A DNA stretch of 64,000 bases, taken from Absidia repens. Lineage: Eukaryota; Mucoromycota; Mucoromycetes; Mucorales; Cunninghamellaceae. Location of the stretch: positions 186,001-250,000 of the forward strand of contig MCGE01000022.1 in the NCBI GenBank assembly GCA_002105175.1, in the 5' to 3' direction. Position 1 is the stretch's first letter; each line of letters opens with the position of its first letter. The translations under genes and the position numbers were made by a program. The notes below the pieces were generated by a model. It worked only from the letters and a program-made list of their open reading frames with translations. It was not told the origin of the DNA and did not search any database. This document shows positions 61,386-64,000 of the stretch, piece by piece.

Positions 61386-64000
61386 ATGACATCCGCTTTC
61401 AATAGTGGCATTTTCAAAACCTTGGTGGAAGCAAACCAGCGGTCCTGCGATTTGATCAATTCCTTTGTTGGCTCCTTTGATTTCAACAGGAACAAATCAA
61501 ATACTCTTCAAGGTAAAATATATGGTCTATTGCTTAGAATTATGATTCAGCCGTTTCTAACACAATATTTTTACTTTATAGAGTTAAAGGAACAAACCTT
61601 CCATACCAAGCTATATATCAACATCCAGAACACTTTACCCTTTATCAAGCACAACATTCCTAAAGCCTACTGTGAGTTAAGTTACGAAAACATCGTCCTT
61701 TGGATCCAACGTGCGCTTTATCGAATCAACGTTGCAACCTTTATTCGTTTTTTGGAACTCGACAATATCTACAACGCTGGCAAATTCTCATTACACCATA
61801 TCTGCTACGAAGAAGAAACTCGCTCCAACGACGTCCAAGCTGCCTTTGTGGATCTCAGAACGCGACTTTTAGCTACTTTGGTCGCCGACGAGATAGACAC
61901 TTCATCAAACGAGAATACATCCATTGAAATGAGCCCTTTAATGGAACGAACTTTACCTCTGGATGGCTCGGCATTTGGGCTGTATCCTGAAGAAGATGAT
62001 GATTTTATTCTGGAACTCTTAAAGCAGCGTCATGAAATGGTAACCACTCCCGTGAAAACAAATGGAAAAAACTGTGTACTGATTTATATTATATAGATTA
62101 CTACGTTACCTGATTCCGATGCTCTTGATGCTCTTGTTACTGCAGATAACTTGATCAATGTTTGGAAAGTTGCGATTATTGCAAGTATGTATCGTATGCC
62201 AGCCCTTGAGTTACCACCCGTAAGTGATCTGAAAAAAAGAAGCTATTGTTGATTTGTGTATGTCAAGACCTTTATTTGACCAACAAAGTGCATTTTCTTA
62301 TACTAGGGCTTCCCACCAAATCAAAGCAATGACGATGTCTATATCAAGCAAGAAGATGTTCTCACCGATGTTTATTCTGATGCTCAAGAATACCAATATT
62401 CTCAAGACCGCCACTTATCTCAAGTATACCAATTATCTCAAGAAGGTGAAAGTTATGAAAGCAACACTCATGGCAATACGCCCATCAAACAAGAAGATGA
62501 CGACAACTACAATGGGATTGCAGCGCAACAATACGGCTCAACCACGTTTACTACACCGTGTGACTCTGGTGATGATTCAGACCATTCATATCAAGGTGTG
62601 GAATATTTGCCCAATCCAGTCCTTGCTACTCATATTTTACCAGGTGATGATCCCGAATTTTTTGAAGGTGATCGCTATGTTTTGGCCAGCCCATCTCTTA
62701 CCGAACACGATTTACCGGGTGACGACGACAACGACTTTGAAGGCGATCAATATCATTTGGCCCGTCCATCTTTTGCTGAAAATGGCTTACCCGACAATGT
62801 TGAAAAAGATGATGAAAACGGTCAATCACATTTATATGAGCCACCGGAAGACAGCAACTACTGCGAAGATCAGCTCGGCACACTTGATGAACAAAATAAA
62901 CATCCTGACACCAACATCAATACCGATACCGATACAGATACCGATACCAACATCAATATCACTATCACTATCAATAGTGATTCTATTACGAATTCCAATA
63001 CCAACACAATGAATGTACACTCAACAGATAAGGCTGGAGACGGCAGCGAAGGTGGTGGTATTCTGGAAGAAAACGATGATGATGCCGGCAATCAGCTCGA
63101 AGAATCCGAAGCGGATCACGACCATGGGTCAGTCGGAACACATACACCAATAATTGACTGGAATCGACACCTTGCACCCTCGACTGCTATTTCGGATCCT
63201 TTCTCTGACTCTGAAATTGGTCATGATCTTGAAGATAATGATGACAACAACGAGTTTGATTTATTTCCAGCAGCACACGAAGATGATTACGCCGCTGATG
63301 TCAACAATATGTACGAAACAACTTCGCCTTGGAATTTTGATGATGCTACCGAATTTGATATTAATCAGCAATATACTATGGTTGATGAAATTGCAGGCGA
63401 TGACGATATTGACACTCCATCCGAAATGCCCACTAAAGCTGATGACACAGTGACAATCGATACACACACAACAGCGATTGATAATTCAAGTTCCTCCCAA
63501 GCTCACATGGATTCTACCTCTGTACATGGTATCAGCAATCAACTGGAATCATCGCCTGTCGATACCCACCTGGCAACTGAAGCTCAGAATGATGATGAAG
63601 GAGCTGATGATTTAGTCGATGAATATGAAGATGTTGACAACCGCGTGGAAGCGTCTGCGGAAGCCCTGGAAAATGACGACCTTACAACAACATCACCAAC
63701 ATTAGCAGGGGCGCATGTGGCCGGAAATGATGCTAGCGACTCTGATGAAGATTTGATTGATGAACTTGAAAATGATGATGATGATGATAGTGAATATCAG
63801 CTCGACCCAGATGAAATGGATGATTCCTCATCAACAAACAATTCATATATAGAAACTACAGGCGGGGAAGGAGAAGGTGAAAACAGTAACCAGGATGTCG
63901 ACCACCAATTCGAAGCATCTGCCGATACAAAAGAAAACGATGTGGACATTGCCAGCAAAATACACGCAGCGACTTCCGACTCAGATGGGACTAGAAGTAT
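61386..64000 (+). CDS. Large acidic low-complexity protein, 3' end outside window
   Basis: Exons 61386-61512, 61582-62039, 62097-62219 and 62307 to the window end; about 800 residues so far. I do not recognise it. Residues 1-235 look folded and helical (KLYINIQNTLPFIKHNIP, ENIVLWIQRALYRINVATF, FVDLRTRLLATLVADEI, NLINVWKVAIIASMYRMP). The remainder, all in the last exon, is very rich in Asp, Glu, Asn, Thr and Ser. It contains two IKQED sequences (YIKQEDVL and PIKQEDDD) that fit the sumoylation consensus, three diverged repeats with the pattern LPGDDxxxFEGDxYxLAxPS (62637-62840), and a Thr-Asp tract from an ACCGAT-type microsatellite. An acidic tail of this kind suggests a nuclear or chromatin-associated protein, which is only an inference. 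The frame stays open for 1.7 kb to the edge; a shorter ORF at 62254-63012 is a shadow. Confidence 0.75.

Noticed and set aside
62254..63012. 252-residue plus-strand open frame
   Set aside because: Shadow of the acidic protein gene; the acidic frame is open for 1.7 kb, joins upstream exons in phase, and has the more protein-like N-terminal exons.

Overview
The window reads as nuclear DNA of a filamentous fungus, most likely an early-diverging lineage (Mucoromycota, Mucorales-like). The reasons are short GT-AG introns of about 50-100 bp in nearly every gene, AT-rich spacers, T-rich leaders just before many start codons, and a set of clearly eukaryotic/fungal proteins (Zn2Cys6 factor, Ytp1-like membrane protein, Sec24, Rieske protein, Imp2, CK2 alpha, SAGA Sgf11). 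I cannot fix the genus. Exon coordinates are my own splice predictions from reading frames and GT/AG signals, without transcript data.

Layout. 1-13.4 kb: a Zn2Cys6 regulator (minus strand, runs off the left edge), a coiled-coil/ankyrin protein, a KIN1/MARK-type kinase and a seven-helix receptor-like protein. 13.4-24.2 kb: a gene-poor, repeat-rich stretch holding a tiny two-helix PLDc_N-type membrane protein and an intronless two-PAS protein. 24.2-30.1 kb (all minus): a C2H2 factor, a Ytp1-like multi-pass protein and the mitochondrial Rieske protein. 30.1-32.3 kb: a repeat island. 32.3-45.5 kb: a gene-dense block with an asparaginase-ankyrin enzyme and a DDT/AT-hook chromatin protein (minus), then CK2 alpha, Sgf11 and a Cid1/GLD2-type nucleotidyltransferase (plus). 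45.5-55.4 kb: a second gene-poor stretch with a small secreted Cys protein, a PAS-kinase-type kinase and a small RVxF-containing protein between repeats. 55.4-64 kb: Imp2 and Sec24 (minus), and a very acidic protein running off the right edge.

The genes are mostly housekeeping and independent: chromatin/transcription (DDT protein, Sgf11, regulators), signalling kinases, mitochondrial respiration and processing (Rip1, Imp2), and COPII export (Sec24). No metabolic cluster or operon-like unit is visible. The DDT gene and CKA1 share a 174-bp divergent promoter.

The least explained material is a dispersed non-coding repeat family (at least seven copies in both orientations, with a shared CACGTG-bearing end and an internal AATAAA), a second two-copy family that shares a short core with the first, and very long A/T homopolymers. 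Several real genes were only visible after joining short exons: PLDc_N protein, secreted Cys protein, RVxF protein, and Sgf11 with 14-nt and 7-nt exons.
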